A DNA stretch of 64,000 nt from Gemmobacter nectariphilus DSM 15620 (GCF_000429765.1 NZ_AUCM01000003.1:475117-539116); one strand, 5' to 3'; shown: positions 28,157 to 37,832, counted from the stretch's first letter. Notes: a model not told the origin generated them from the sequence alone. Program-made: numbers and translations.

Positions 28157-28648
28157 TCATTCGGCCGCGATGCCGACCTTGCCCACATCCTGACCCGAGG
28201 CCGCAAGCACCGCCTTGACGATGTTGTGATAGCCCGTGCAGCGGCAGATGTTGCCTTCAAGATGATGGCGCACCTCGGCCTCGGTCGGCTTGGGGGTGTC
28301 GGCCAGCAGCGCCGCCGCTGACATCACCATGCCCGGCGTGCAGAAGCCGCATTGCAGGCCGTGATGGTCCTGAAACGCCTGTTGCAAGGTCGAGAGCGAG
28401 CCATCGGCATTCGCCATCCCCTCGATCGTCGTCACATTGGCCCCCGCGACATCCATCGCCAGAACCGAGCAGCTCTTCACCGCCAATCCGTCGACATGCA
28501 CCGTGCAGGCCCCGCATTGGCTGGTATCGCAGCCCACATGCGTGCCGGTCAGGCCAAGCCCCTGCCGCAAGAAATCGGATAGCAGCGTCCGCCCCTCGGC
28601 CTCGGCCGACATGGCGCGCCCGTTCACCGTCATGGTCACCTTTGCCAT
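28157..28648 (-). CDS. coxS: Molybdenum hydroxylase iron-sulfur small subunit (CoxS-like)
   Basis: The 163-residue protein carries two [2Fe-2S] clusters. The N-terminal plant-ferredoxin-type cluster uses C40, C45, C48 and C60. The C-terminal helical cluster uses C100, C103, C135 and C137 (CGFC and CRC). It is the first gene of the coxSLM set and follows the molybdopterin-binding gene on the same strand after 124 bp, which probably contains the cox promoter. Confidence 0.95.
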   Translation of the reverse strand: MAKVTMTVNGRAMSAEAEGRTLLSDFLRQGLGLTGTHVGCDTSQCGACTVHVDGLAVKSCSVLAMDVAGANVTTIEGMANADGSLSTLQQAFQDHHGLQCGFCTPGMVMSAAALLADTPKPTEAEVRHHLEGNICRCTGYHNIVKAVLAASGQDVGKVGIAAE

Positions 28649-28772
28649 GCGTGCTCCTCCCTATGTAGCTGGCTGGCAGAGGGAGTTAAGCACGGCGATT
28701 CCGCTGCGTCTACAACCGCTTCGCTCAATAGGTGTCACTTTGCGGGGATTTTCGATGCCGCACTGCAAAACC

Positions 28773-29780
28773 TTATTTCCGCTGGGAAATATCGCCTGAG
28801 GCACGCGGGCGCGGGCGGGTGGGGATTTCGGTCAACAGCCCGCCAACCCCCATCGCGGCGATGTCCGCAGGGCCGACGGGAATGCCGCAGGCGATGCGTT
28901 CCAGCACCCAGTCGGCCCCGTTCAGCGCCGGCGATCGGGCGCAACCCGGCAGGCCGATCACCGGCCGCCCATCGAGGTGACCGACAAACAGCAGGTTGCC
29001 AGGATCGACCGGCATTCCGACATGATCGACCACCCCGCCCGCAAGCCGCAAGGCAGAGGGTGCCACATCCATCGGGTCTGACGTCGCCGAGCCGGTCAGG
29101 ATCAAGATGAGATCCGCCCTGGAAACCTCGCGCAGGGCCTGTGCCAGATCCGCCGCGCGATGCGGCACGACATGGTGCCCGGACAGCGCCAGCCCAAGGC
29201 GATCAAGCCGCGCCGCAGTGACGCGGGCGCCCTTGTCGGGGGGCGGATCGTCGCCGATCCGCGTCTCGATCAGGACGGCACTGCGCAGCACAGGCGGGCA
29301 TAGCGCCAGCGCCCCGGCCGCCGCCGCGCAAGCGCGCTCCAGCGCCGCGCCCGGCACGGCATAGGCGATGATCTTGACGGTGGCCGCCATCGTGTCGGGG
29401 TCAAGCCGCTGCCATTCAGGCAAGGTCGCCACGGTGATCATCGGGTCAACGGCATTGGCCGCATGGATCGCGTCGGCATGAATGCGCAGAACGCCCGGAC
29501 CCGTCGCATGAATATTGACGCGCCCGGTGCCGACCGGCTGGATGCGCAGCCCCTGCCCGGCCACCAGCGCCTTGGCCAGACGCAGTGCCGCCGCATCCTC
29601 GGGCACATCGCCGGGGTCAAGCCGGGCCACGGTGATGTCTTGCCAGCCGGCGGCGCGCAACTGATCCAGATGGGCGGCGTTCAACACCTGCCCCTTGCGC
29701 AACCGCCCGGCTGGCAGCTGCACCGAATGCGCCAGCACGGCCCCTTGCGCCTGATCCAGCGGAACGGGGCCAAAGCGCAT
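28773..29780 (-). CDS. Molybdopterin-binding (MoeA/MoaB-like) protein
   Basis: This 335-residue protein contains a MoCF-biosynthesis-like fold. The segment [20 protein letters not shown] (about 240-259) matches the loop that contacts molybdopterin, followed by [15 protein letters not shown] and [11 protein letters not shown]. Homologues beside XdhC/CoxI genes often continue into a MobA-like nucleotidyltransferase domain. Here the protein stops after a short tail containing GGLLTEIP, so that domain is absent. The start codon overlaps the xdhC stop by one base (TGATG), showing coupled translation. It probably helps load the modified cofactor into the Cox enzyme. Confidence 0.82.
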   Translation of the reverse strand: MRFGPVPLDQAQGAVLAHSVQLPAGRLRKGQVLNAAHLDQLRAAGWQDITVARLDPGDVPEDAAALRLAKALVAGQGLRIQPVGTGRVNIHATGPGVLRIHADAIHAANAVDPMITVATLPEWQRLDPDTMAATVKIIAYAVPGAALERACAAAAGALALCPPVLRSAVLIETRIGDDPPPDKGARVTAARLDRLGLALSGHHVVPHRAADLAQALREVSRADLILILTGSATSDPMDVAPSALRLAGGVVDHVGMPVDPGNLLFVGHLDGRPVIGLPGCARSPALNGADWVLERIACGIPVGPADIAAMGVGGLLTEIPTRPRPRASGDISQRK

Positions 29781-30766
29781 CAGCCCTTCCTCAGCCGTTC
29801 GATGATCTGGGCCAGCACCGATACAGCAATTTCGGCCGGGGTCGCGGCACCGATGTTCAGGCCGACCGGCGCATGAATGCGGGCGATCTGCGATTCGGTG
29901 ACGCCAGCGGCGCGCAGCCGCTCCAGCCGTTTGGCATGGGTGCGGGTGGATCCAAGACAGCCCAGGTAGAAGCATTCGCTGGCCAGCGCGGCCAGGATTG
30001 CCGGATCGTCCAGTTTCGTATCGTGGGTCAGCGTCACGACGGCCGTGCGCATGTCGGGGCGCAGGACCGTCATCGCCTCATCCGGCCAGTCATTCAGCAG
30101 CGTCTCGCCGGGGAACCGCGCAGCCGAGCCGAAGGCATCGCGCGGGTCGATCAGCACCGGATCAAATCCCGCCAGCCGCGCCATGGGAACCAGCGCCTGG
30201 GCGATATGCACGGCGCCCACGACGATCAGGCGCAGCGGCGGGTTGTGGATGGCGATGAAGCTGCCATCCTCGGCCAGCCCGGAACGGTCAGAGCGGAACC
30301 GGGCGCGAATCGCCTCGGGCGCCGTGCCGGGGGTGTAAAGCCTGCGCGACCAGTCGGTCAGGTGCACCGAATAGGCAAGGGGCGCGCGCGCCGCGCGGGC
30401 GGTGACCAGATCGGCCAGCATCGCCTCGGGAATACCTTGCGCGCCGCCCACCGGCTCGACCAGGACGCGGATGGTGCCGCCACAGGCCAGACCCACGGAA
30501 AACGCGGTCTCGTCCGCCACGCCAAAGGTCAGGAGGCGGCTTTTGCCATCCTCCATCGCTTCCAGCGCTTCGGTGACGACGGCGCCTTCGACACAGCCGC
30601 CCGAGACCGAGCCCATGATCTCGCCGGCGCCCGACACGGCGAGCTGGCTGCCCGCCTGCCGGGGGGCCGATCCCCAGGTTTCGACCACGGTGGCAAGGGC
30701 CGCGCCCTTGCCTTGCCGGTGCCAGTCCAGCGCGATTTCCGGGATGCGGTCGTGTCGGTCGTCCAT
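29780..30766 (-). CDS. XdhC/CoxI family molybdenum cofactor maturation protein
   Basis: XdhC-type proteins bind the molybdenum cofactor, protect it during sulfuration and hand it to xanthine dehydrogenase-like enzymes. The 328-residue product has the N-terminal XdhC_CoxI domain with ETWGSAPRQAG and SVSGGCVEGAV (about 30-62). The C-terminal Rossmann-like XdhC_C domain begins near residue 178 with IVVGAVHIAQ. Genomic context favours service to the cox enzyme downstream. Xanthine dehydrogenase elsewhere is an alternative, since adenine deaminase lies just upstream. Confidence 0.9.
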   Translation of the reverse strand: MDDRHDRIPEIALDWHRQGKGAALATVVETWGSAPRQAGSQLAVSGAGEIMGSVSGGCVEGAVVTEALEAMEDGKSRLLTFGVADETAFSVGLACGGTIRVLVEPVGGAQGIPEAMLADLVTARAARAPLAYSVHLTDWSRRLYTPGTAPEAIRARFRSDRSGLAEDGSFIAIHNPPLRLIVVGAVHIAQALVPMARLAGFDPVLIDPRDAFGSAARFPGETLLNDWPDEAMTVLRPDMRTAVVTLTHDTKLDDPAILAALASECFYLGCLGSTRTHAKRLERLRAAGVTESQIARIHAPVGLNIGAATPAEIAVSVLAQIIERLRKG

Positions 30767-30818
30767 GGCTGCCCCCCTGTTCTGGGGGCCGAGTATGCGC
30801 CGGGATGGGGGCGGGCGG

Positions 30819-30858
30819 AAGGGGGAACCTCCCCCTTGCCGGGGCGCGGGGCCCCGGC
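30819..30858 (-). terminator. Tandem hairpins downstream of adenine deaminase
   Basis: AAGGGGGA with TCCCCCTT (30819-30837) is followed by a second dyad, GCCGGGG with CCCCGGC. There is no long U tract. They lie between the ade 3' end and the xdhC start, beyond the element copy. Confidence 0.45.
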
Positions 30859-30862
30859 GGTG

Positions 30863-30886
30863 ATGGGTATTTGAGAAAAGGCAAAG
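30863..30886 (+). repeat. Dispersed intergenic element, copy 6
   Basis: It reads ATGGGTATTTGAGAAAAGGC then AAAG. It is one of four near-identical copies of the AAAGGCAAAG subtype and sits 22 bp from the 3' end of ade. Confidence 0.75.
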
Positions 30887-30908
30887 ACCAGAGGGGGATC
30901 GCGGGGGC

Positions 30909-32606
30909 CTAGCCTTCGATCAGGCAGAAGCGGTCCACATCGACCATGCCGCGATCGGTGATCTTCAGGTGCGGGATCACCGGCAGGGCCAGGAAGGCGA
31001 GTTGCAGGAACGGCTCTTCCAGCACGACACCCAGCGAGACGGCGGCGGCACGCAGCTGTTCCAAGGCCTCGTGCACCACCTCGAAGGGCTCGAGGCTCAT
31101 GAGCCCCGCGACCGGCAAGGCGAGTTCGGCCAGCACCTTGCCATCCTTGACCACGACAAAGCCGCCCTCGATCTCGCCGAGGCGGTTCGCAGCCAGCGCC
31201 ATATCGGCGTAATCCGCCCCGACCACCGCGATATTGTGGTGATCGTGGCAGACGGTCGAGGCAATGGCCCCCGCCTGCATCCCGAAGCCGCGCACGAAGC
31301 CGTTGGCAATGTTGCCGTTGATCCCGTGGCGTTCGATCACGGTGATGCGCATCAGATCGCGCGCGGGGGCGGGGCGGCGGTCGCCGTCGACCGGGGCGAT
31401 GACCTCGCGGATATGTTCGGTCAGGATCTTGCCAGGCCAGATGCCGATCACCGGCACCTCGTCAGTGTTGCCGCGGTAGCGGAAATCCTGTGGCCCGACC
31501 CGGGCCGCCTTGACCGACCCGCGCGCCACCGGCGCCACATGACCACGCGCGGCAAAGGCTGCGTCGCCCACGACGACGCCACCGCACAGCACCAGATCGG
31601 CGCGGCAGTCCTCCAGCCGGTCCATCACGACGATATCCGCCCGCCGTCCGGCAACGATCTGGCCGCGATCCTTGAGCCCGAACGCCTCTGCCGCCGACAG
31701 GCTGGCCGCGCGATAGACCGCGAGCGGCGGAATGCCCTGCCCGATCAGATAGCGGATCATATGGTCGAGATGGCCATATTCGGCGATGTCCAGCGGGTTC
31801 CGGTCATCGGTGCACAGGCACATGTAGGGGCTGGTCGCCAGGGTCAGCACCGGCGCCAGCGCCACCATGTCCTTGCTGACCGACCCTTCGCGGATCAGCA
31901 CCCGCAGCCCCTTTTGCAGCTTCTCGCGCGCCTCGGCCGCGCTGGTGGCCTCGTGTTCGGTTCGGATCCCGGCAGCGACATAGGCGTTCAGATCGCGCCC
32001 GGACAAAAGCGGCGCGTGACCGTCGATATGGCGGCCGCGAAACGCGTTCAGCTTGGCCATGCAGCCTGGATCCTCGTGGAGGACACCGGGGTAGTTCATG
32101 AACTCGGCCAGCCCGATCACCGCCGGGTGGTCCATCAGCGGCACCAGATCCTCGGCCTCGATCCGCGCGCCTGCGGTCTCCATCGGAGAGGAGGGCACGC
32201 AGGACGACAGGTTGACCCGGATGCTCATCACCGTGTGCTGCGAGGCGTCGAGGAAATAGCGAATCCCCGGCACCCCCGCCACATTGGCAATTTCATGCGG
32301 ATCGCAGATCGCGGTCGTCACCCCGCGCGGCGCCACGCAGCGGTCAAATTCGAACGGAGTGACCAGCGAGCTTTCGATATGCAGATGCGTGTCGATGAAT
32401 CCTGGCACCAGCCATTTGCCCGTCACGTCGATTTCGCGCGTGCCTCTGTAGTCGTGCCCGATCCCGACGATGGTGTCGCCGCAGATCGCGACATCGCCCT
32501 CGATCGCCTCGCCCGTAACAACGCAGAACACCCGCCCGCCCTTGAGCACCAGATCGGCCGGCTCGGCCCCGCGGCCCTGACGGATAAGGTTGGACAGCCC
32601 GGTCAT
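30909..32606 (-). CDS. ade: Adenine deaminase
   Basis: The amidohydrolase-fold enzyme converts adenine to hypoxanthine for purine salvage. The 565-residue product has the metal-binding DTHLHIESS near residues 63-71, HGHAPLLSG-type and DDR motifs in the centre, and the adenine-deaminase-specific C-terminal domain (about 395-565). The start at MTGLSNL has AAGGG upstream; the frame stays open further but into unlikely sequence. It is transcribed on its own between the tRNA and xdhC. I saw no purine riboswitch in its leader. Confidence 0.94.
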   Translation of the reverse strand: MTGLSNLIRQGRGAEPADLVLKGGRVFCVVTGEAIEGDVAICGDTIVGIGHDYRGTREIDVTGKWLVPGFIDTHLHIESSLVTPFEFDRCVAPRGVTTAICDPHEIANVAGVPGIRYFLDASQHTVMSIRVNLSSCVPSSPMETAGARIEAEDLVPLMDHPAVIGLAEFMNYPGVLHEDPGCMAKLNAFRGRHIDGHAPLLSGRDLNAYVAAGIRTEHEATSAAEAREKLQKGLRVLIREGSVSKDMVALAPVLTLATSPYMCLCTDDRNPLDIAEYGHLDHMIRYLIGQGIPPLAVYRAASLSAAEAFGLKDRGQIVAGRRADIVVMDRLEDCRADLVLCGGVVVGDAAFAARGHVAPVARGSVKAARVGPQDFRYRGNTDEVPVIGIWPGKILTEHIREVIAPVDGDRRPAPARDLMRITVIERHGINGNIANGFVRGFGMQAGAIASTVCHDHHNIAVVGADYADMALAANRLGEIEGGFVVVKDGKVLAELALPVAGLMSLEPFEVVHEALEQLRAAAVSLGVVLEEPFLQLAFLALPVIPHLKITDRGMVDVDRFCLIEG

Positions 32607-32834
32607 GTCGATAGCCCTTCTGCTTGTGCCCGATCTGGCCCCAGCCTTACAGCGAAACGGCAGGCGTCGCCACCTTGGCGGATGGCATGGCCGAAGGCTT
32701 GCCATGCAAGTGCCGGTGCTTGAGCACCGCAAGCATATGCACACGAGCGGGATTTCCGGTCGGACACCAACCGGGACACGGCGGCCCAACGCAAGGCGCC
32801 GGTCTGGCAGCCAGTCAGACGATGGGTGTTGAAG

Positions 32835-32911
32835 TGGTGGCGAGGGGGGGACTCGAACCCCCGACCCCATGATTATGAGTCATGTGCTCTAACCAACTGA
32901 GCTACCTAGCC
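32835..32911 (-). tRNA. tRNA-Met (anticodon CAT)
   Basis: A 77-nt cloverleaf with encoded CCA reads 5' to 3' on the minus strand. It has acceptor GGCTAGG, D-stem GCTC/GAGC, anticodon stem CATGA/TCATG around loop CTCATAA, and T-arm GGGGG-TTCGAGT-CCCCC. The anticodon occupies 32875-32877. The acceptor stem has a T4-C69 mismatch (GGCTAGG against CCTCGCC). The sequence looks like elongator tRNA-Met. A lysidine-modified tRNA-Ile with the same CAT anticodon cannot be wholly excluded by eye. Confidence 0.93.
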
Positions 32912-33226
32912 ACTGGGCGGCGTCCTAAGGTGTGGCGCGGGGGGCGTCAAGGGGAAAGATTGCGATACCCCAAATGTTTGCCACAAGATCGTGCCCCCTC
33001 CTGCAGCGCGACCTGCAAACAGGCCAAGCGGGAAAGGGGGTTGGGGCGGCGCGCCGCAACGCGTCACGCGCCAAAGATTTTACTGCCCGCCGGGATATTC
33101 GCCCGCGCACCGCCAATCGCGCGGGCGACCTCTGGCCGGGAATCCATGTCTGGGGTCGCGCACCGCGTTGAAACGAGGCGATGCGCGGCGCCCGACCCGG
33201 GGCCGGCCGACTCGTAGCCAGCCGCG
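32912..33226. other. Intergenic region between tRNA and the CoxD-type gene (315 bp)
   Basis: The left end holds the tRNA promoter. The rest (about 32951-33226) shows nothing I can name. There is a faint resemblance to the dispersed element near 33085 (CCGGGATATTC). This is where a CoxE-type VWA gene would be expected downstream of a coxD gene, and none is present. Confidence 0.5.
32922..32950 (-). promoter_or_regulatory. Sigma-70 type promoter of the tRNA
   Basis: On the minus strand TTGACG (32950-32945) and TAGGAC (32927-32922) are separated by 17 bp, and the tRNA begins 11 bases after the -10 box. Confidence 0.7.
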
Positions 33227-34132
33227 TCAGACCGGCTCCAGGCTGCGCCGCGCCTCGTCCAGCAGGCGTTTGGCCTCCATCCCCTGAAGGCGGGCGATAT
33301 CGTCCTGATACTTCAGGATCGCCCCCAGCGTGTCGGAAATCACCTCGGGCGAGAGCGTCAGCACATCCAGCGCCAGCAGGCATTTCGCCCAGTCGATGGT
33401 TTCGGCAACGCCAGGCTTCTTGAACAGATCCTCGCCCCGCAGACGCTGGACAAAGGCGACCACCTCGCGGCTGAGCACCTCGGAGGCTTCGGGCGCGCGG
33501 GCGTGCAATATCTCGATCTCGCGGGCGAAATCGGGGTAATCGACCCAATGGTAAAGGCACCGGCGCTTGAGCGCATCATGCACCTCGCGCGTGCGATTCG
33601 AGGTCAGGATGACGATGGGCGGCTCGGGGGCGCGCACGGTGCCCAGCTCGGGGATCGTCACCTGAAAATCCGACAGCGCCTCCAGCAGGAAGGCTTCAAA
33701 AGGTTCATCCGTGCGGTCGATCTCGTCGATCAGCAGGACGGGGGCGCCACCATCTTGCGGCCGCATCGCCTGCAACAGCGGGCGTTCGATCAGGAACTCG
33801 GGCCCGAACAGATCGCCCCGCAGCCGATCGGCATCGCCCGAGGCTTCGGCCGCGCGAATGGCCACCATCTGCGCGGCAAAGTTCCACTCGTAAACCGCCG
33901 AGGCCGCATCCAGCCCCTCGTAGCATTGCAACCGGATCAGGCGGCGGCCAAGCGCGGCGGCAATGGCCTTGGCGATCTCGGTCTTGCCGGTGCCGGCCTC
34001 GCCCTCAAGGAACAGCGGCCGGCCAAGGCGCAGCGCAAGGAACAGCACCGTGGCCAGCGGACGGCCACAGACATAGGATTGCGCCGCAAGCATCTGCTGC
34101 ACGTCGTCGATCGAGGCGATGGGGCGTTGCAC
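33227..34132 (-). CDS. coxD: CoxD-type MoxR family AAA+ ATPase
   Basis: In aerobic CO dehydrogenase systems CoxD is the AAA+ chaperone for inserting copper and sulfur at the Mo centre. The 301-residue protein has Walker A GEAGTGKT at residues 44-51. The family-specific block RLIRLQCYEGLDAASAVYEW follows, then LLIDEIDRTDE (Walker B) and LTSNRTREVHDALKRR. The start is GTG at 34132 with GGAGG six bases upstream. It is separated from coxSLM by ade, the tRNA and the maturation genes, and no coxE follows. If the Cox enzyme is a form II enzyme without copper, the role of this ATPase is unclear. Confidence 0.88.
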   Translation of the reverse strand: MQRPIASIDDVQQMLAAQSYVCGRPLATVLFLALRLGRPLFLEGEAGTGKTEIAKAIAAALGRRLIRLQCYEGLDAASAVYEWNFAAQMVAIRAAEASGDADRLRGDLFGPEFLIERPLLQAMRPQDGGAPVLLIDEIDRTDEPFEAFLLEALSDFQVTIPELGTVRAPEPPIVILTSNRTREVHDALKRRCLYHWVDYPDFAREIEILHARAPEASEVLSREVVAFVQRLRGEDLFKKPGVAETIDWAKCLLALDVLTLSPEVISDTLGAILKYQDDIARLQGMEAKRLLDEARRSLEPV

Positions 34133-34231
34133 GAAAGTCCTCCCTGACTGTGCCCAGCCTGCGGCGACGCGGCCTGCTTGACAAGGGGAAAGGCCCCTGC
34201 GCCCTATCGGGCAACAGCTCAGGAGCAAGCG

Positions 34232-34849
34232 ATGTCCACTCTCGTTCTTTATGGCCATCCCGATTCGGGCCACGCCTGCAAGGTTGCCTTGGCGCTGGCG
34301 CTGGCGGGGCTGCCCCATCGCACGGTGCGGGTCGATATCTGGGCGCCGCGCGAAACCCGCCCGGCCGAGTTCCTGGCGAACAGCCCCTTTGCCGAAGTGC
34401 CGCTGCTGATGATCGACGGGGCGCCCCATGTGCAATCAGGGGCAATCCTTCTGGAGCTTGCGACCCGCTACGGCATCCTTGGCGGCGAAAACGCCGATGG
34501 CTTGCGCCGCGGGCGCGAGATCCTGATGTGGGAGGCGAACCGCATCGGCATGTGCCTGCCGCAGCTCAAGGAAGAGCGCCGCGTCAAGGGCCAGGGCTTT
34601 CCGCCCGGCGCCACCGACTGGCTGCGCATGCGCTATGAGACCGACAAGGCCCGCTTTGCGCTGCTGCTGGGCGATGCCCCCTTCCTGCACGGCGCCGCCC
34701 CCGGGATTGGCGATTGTGCGGTCTGGGGCTATGCCCAGTGGCTGGACGAGGCCGGCGTTTCCCCCAACGCGGCACTGACCGGCTGGATCGCCCGGATGCG
34801 CGCCCTGCCCGCCATGCGCAGCCCCGAGGCGTTCTTCCCGGCCCCCTGA
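34232..34849 (+). CDS. Glutathione S-transferase family protein
   Basis: The 205-residue protein has an N-terminal thioredoxin-like domain (MSTLVLYGHPDSGHACKVAL, about 1-80) with the glutathione-contact segment FAEVPLLMIDG and QSGAI. An all-helical C-terminal domain ends with GIGDCAVWGYAQWLDEAG. AGGAGCAAGC precedes the ATG. The substrate is unknown. It converges on glnE and diverges from coxD. Confidence 0.88.
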   Translation: MSTLVLYGHPDSGHACKVALALALAGLPHRTVRVDIWAPRETRPAEFLANSPFAEVPLLMIDGAPHVQSGAILLELATRYGILGGENADGLRRGREILMWEANRIGMCLPQLKEERRVKGQGFPPGATDWLRMRYETDKARFALLLGDAPFLHGAAPGIGDCAVWGYAQWLDEAGVSPNAALTGWIARMRALPAMRSPEAFFPAP

Positions 34850-34858
34850 CCGGCCCCC

Positions 34859-34886
34859 CTTCATCTGTCCTTAAATATCCTGGGGC
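34859..34886 (-). repeat. Dispersed intergenic element, copy 7
   Basis: On the minus strand it reads GCCCCAGGATATTTAAGGAC then AGATGAAG. It lies ten bases after the GST stop. Confidence 0.7.
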
Positions 34887-34961
34887 AGGCGCAGCACCGG
34901 CCAGAGGCACGACAGCAGCCGGGGGCAAGGCCCCCAGACACTGCCCGCCCCACAGGCGCCC

Positions 34962-37733
34962 TCAACCTGCCATCACGGCGCCAATCACCGCCTCGGCCCC
35001 CGTGGTCAGCTCGGTGATCCGCTCGCCCAGGGCCTCGGCCGTCTCGACCCCGCATTCCCGCAGCACAAAGGCCCGCGCGCCTTCGCCCATCTGGCCCGGA
35101 TCGGGCACCGCAACCGACAGAAGCCGCCCCGCCGCCTGCACCCGCCACAGAAGGCGATAGGCCGACAACAGCCGCTCTTCCTCGGGCCGTGACAGCACCC
35201 CGGCCCGCGCCCCGGCGCGCAGCTGCGCCTCGACCCGGCGGGCCGGATCGCCAGCGATCAGCGCGCAGGTCTGGGCCGTCAGCTCGATATCCATGATGCG
35301 GCCAGGGCCGGCCTTGGCCTCCCAGCCGCCGCCCGGCTTGTGGGCCAGCAGACGCGCCCGCATGTCCGCGACATCCCCGCGTACCGATGCGCCCTTGCCC
35401 TTGTCCGCCAGCAGCGCGCGGCGAAAGTCCTCGACCTCGGCCCCCAGGTCCAGATTGCCCGTCAGCGGGCGGGCACGGGTCAGCGCCAGGTGCTCCCAGG
35501 TCCAGGCCTCGGTTTCCTGATAGCTACGGAACGCAGGCCACGAGGTTGCCACCGGCCCTTGCCGCCCCGACGGGCGCAGCCGCATGTCGACCTCGTAAAG
35601 CCGCCCGTTCGGCATCGGCGCGGACAGCGCCGTGACCAGCGCCTGAGTCAGCCGCGCGAAATAGGTGCGCGTGGCCAAAGGCCGCGGCCCGTCCGAACTT
35701 TCGACCGCTTCGGCATCATAGATCACGATCAGGTCCAGATCCGAACCCGCGTTCAACCGGCCCGCCCCCAGCGAGCCCATGCCCAGCACCACCGCCCCGC
35801 GCCCCGGCTGGGACCCATGCTTGCGGGCAAATTCCGCCAGAACCACCGGCCAGACCGCGACCAGCACCGCCTCGGCCAGCTCGGCATAGCACTTGCCGGC
35901 TTCAAAGGCGTCGATCAACCCGCGCAGATGGTGAACGCCAATTCGGAAATGCCATTCCTTCATCCAGGCGCGCGCCAGATCCAGCTTCTTCTCATAGTCC
36001 GCGACGGTGTCCAGCTGGGCCGTCAGCCCTTGCACCAGCACCGGCACGCCGGGCCAGGGGGCAAAGAAGCTGCCCCCGATCACCGCATCCAGCACCGCCG
36101 AATTGCGCGACAGATGACGCGCCAGTTCCGGGGCCGTTGCGGCAATATCGACGATCAGGTCGATCAGCGAGGGGTTGGCATCGAACAGCGCGAACAGCTG
36201 CACCCCGGCCGGCAGGCCCGACAGGAACCCGTCAAAGGCGCTCAGCGCCTCGTCCGGGTTGGCCGCGCGCATCATGCGGGCCAGCAGTTGCGGGCGCAGC
36301 CGCTTGAAGATGCGCTGGGCGCGTTCCGACCGCAGCGCCGGATAGCTGCGCCAGCCATCGACGATCCCGGTCATCTGCGGTGACAGCTCGGGGCCATCGG
36401 CGGCCTCGCCGGGGGCAAAGAAGCTTTCGGTCAGTTCGGCCACCTGCGTCAGCCGACCCTTGAGCGCCTTGCGGAAGGCCGCCGTATCGCCTTCGCCGCA
36501 GAACCGGGCGATGCGGTCGATGCCTTCGGGCGTCGCGGGCATCCGGTGGGTCTGGGCATCGTTGACCATTTGCAGGCGGTGTTCCACCTCGCGGTGCTGG
36601 CGGTAAAGGCCGGTCAGATCGTCGGCCACCGCTTGCGAGATCCAGCCCCTGGACGCCAGCGCCGCCAGCCCGCCCACCGTGGTGCGATCGCGCAGATCGG
36701 GATCGCGGCCCCCGGCGATCAGCTGGCGGGTCTGGGTGAAGAACTCGATCTCGCGGATGCCGCCAATGCCCAGCTTCATGTCGTGATCCTCGATCACCAC
36801 CGGCCCGGCAAGGCCCTTGTGATCGCGGATCCGCAGCCGCATGTCATGGGCATCCTGAATGGCCACGAAATCCAGATGCCGCCGCCAGACGAACGGGGTC
36901 AGCGTGCGCAGGAACCGCCAGCCGGCCTCCAGATCGCCGCCGCAGGGGCGCGCCTTGATATAGGCCGCGCGTTCCCAGGTGCGCCCGACCGATTCGTAAT
37001 ACTGTTCCGCCGCCGCCATCGAAATGCAGACCGGCGTCACGCTGGCATCGGGGCGCAGCCGCAGGTCGGACCGGAACACATAGCCATCGCCGGTGATGTC
37101 GGACAGAATCCCGCTCATCTTGCGTGTGACACGGATAAAGGCCGCCCGCGCCTCTTGCGCGTCCAGACCTTCATAGCGGGTTTCGTCGAACAGGCAGATC
37201 AGGTCGATGTCCGAGGAATAATTCAGCTCGCCCGCGCCCATCTTGCCCATGGCCAGCGCCACCATGCCGCCTGCGATCTCGGCATCATCCGGCCCCTGCC
37301 CCGGCAGCTTGTTGCGCCGGATCTCCTCGGCCACCAACCGTTTCAGCGACAGATCGACCGCCCGGTCGGCCAGTGCCGTCAGCGCGCCCGTCACCCGCTC
37401 CAGCGGCCAGACCCCGCCCAGATCGGCCAGCGCGGCATAAAGCGCGATGCGCCGCTTGGCCCGGCGCAGGGCGGCTGGCAGGTCAGCCAGCGCCACAGCC
37501 GCCAGCGGGTCCAGTTCCGCCGCCAGCACCCCATCAGGGTCGGCGGCCAGCGCGGCGCGCAGCCACTCACCCTCGCGCCCCATCAGGCCCTTGAGATAGG
37601 GGCTGCAACCGGCGGTCCCTTCGATCAGGCCGCGAATTTCTGGGGCCAAATCGCCAAAGGCGCGGGCCGCATCGGCCCCCGCATCGGGATCATAGGCAAT
37701 GGGCTGGCGGGTGAGGCGCGATGCAAAGGACAT
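34962..37733 (-). CDS. glnE: Bifunctional glutamine synthetase adenylyltransferase/adenylyl-removing enzyme
   Basis: GlnE adenylylates glutamine synthetase when nitrogen is plentiful and reverses this when nitrogen is scarce, under PII control. The 923-residue product has two nucleotidyltransferase domains. The N-terminal (removing) domain has SSDIDLICLFD near residues 178-188, and the C-terminal (adding) domain has GSDLDLIVIYD near residues 650-660. Each is followed by helical GlnD_UR-like regions. The length is normal. It stands as a single gene with convergent and divergent neighbours. Confidence 0.96.
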   Translation of the reverse strand: MSFASRLTRQPIAYDPDAGADAARAFGDLAPEIRGLIEGTAGCSPYLKGLMGREGEWLRAALAADPDGVLAAELDPLAAVALADLPAALRRAKRRIALYAALADLGGVWPLERVTGALTALADRAVDLSLKRLVAEEIRRNKLPGQGPDDAEIAGGMVALAMGKMGAGELNYSSDIDLICLFDETRYEGLDAQEARAAFIRVTRKMSGILSDITGDGYVFRSDLRLRPDASVTPVCISMAAAEQYYESVGRTWERAAYIKARPCGGDLEAGWRFLRTLTPFVWRRHLDFVAIQDAHDMRLRIRDHKGLAGPVVIEDHDMKLGIGGIREIEFFTQTRQLIAGGRDPDLRDRTTVGGLAALASRGWISQAVADDLTGLYRQHREVEHRLQMVNDAQTHRMPATPEGIDRIARFCGEGDTAAFRKALKGRLTQVAELTESFFAPGEAADGPELSPQMTGIVDGWRSYPALRSERAQRIFKRLRPQLLARMMRAANPDEALSAFDGFLSGLPAGVQLFALFDANPSLIDLIVDIAATAPELARHLSRNSAVLDAVIGGSFFAPWPGVPVLVQGLTAQLDTVADYEKKLDLARAWMKEWHFRIGVHHLRGLIDAFEAGKCYAELAEAVLVAVWPVVLAEFARKHGSQPGRGAVVLGMGSLGAGRLNAGSDLDLIVIYDAEAVESSDGPRPLATRTYFARLTQALVTALSAPMPNGRLYEVDMRLRPSGRQGPVATSWPAFRSYQETEAWTWEHLALTRARPLTGNLDLGAEVEDFRRALLADKGKGASVRGDVADMRARLLAHKPGGGWEAKAGPGRIMDIELTAQTCALIAGDPARRVEAQLRAGARAGVLSRPEEERLLSAYRLLWRVQAAGRLLSVAVPDPGQMGEGARAFVLRECGVETAEALGERITELTTGAEAVIGAVMAG

Positions 37734-37832
37734 GGGCGCAGATTGCGCGGGCGCCCCGGCGCCGTCAACGCCCCGCCTTGCGGCGCGGTGCCACGGCCGC
37801 TAAGCCTTTGGACGCAACGGAAAGGAACCGCC

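Noticed and set aside
32607-32834. A purine riboswitch ahead of adenine deaminase
   Set aside because: I could not find the conserved three-way junction or its loop sequences; the leader looks unstructured apart from small dyads.
34860-34874. A fourth TTCA-N7-TTAA match to the CtrA consensus
   Set aside because: It falls inside a copy of the dispersed element between two convergent gene ends, where no promoter is expected. It is kept as a warning that 7-of-8 matches can arise by chance.
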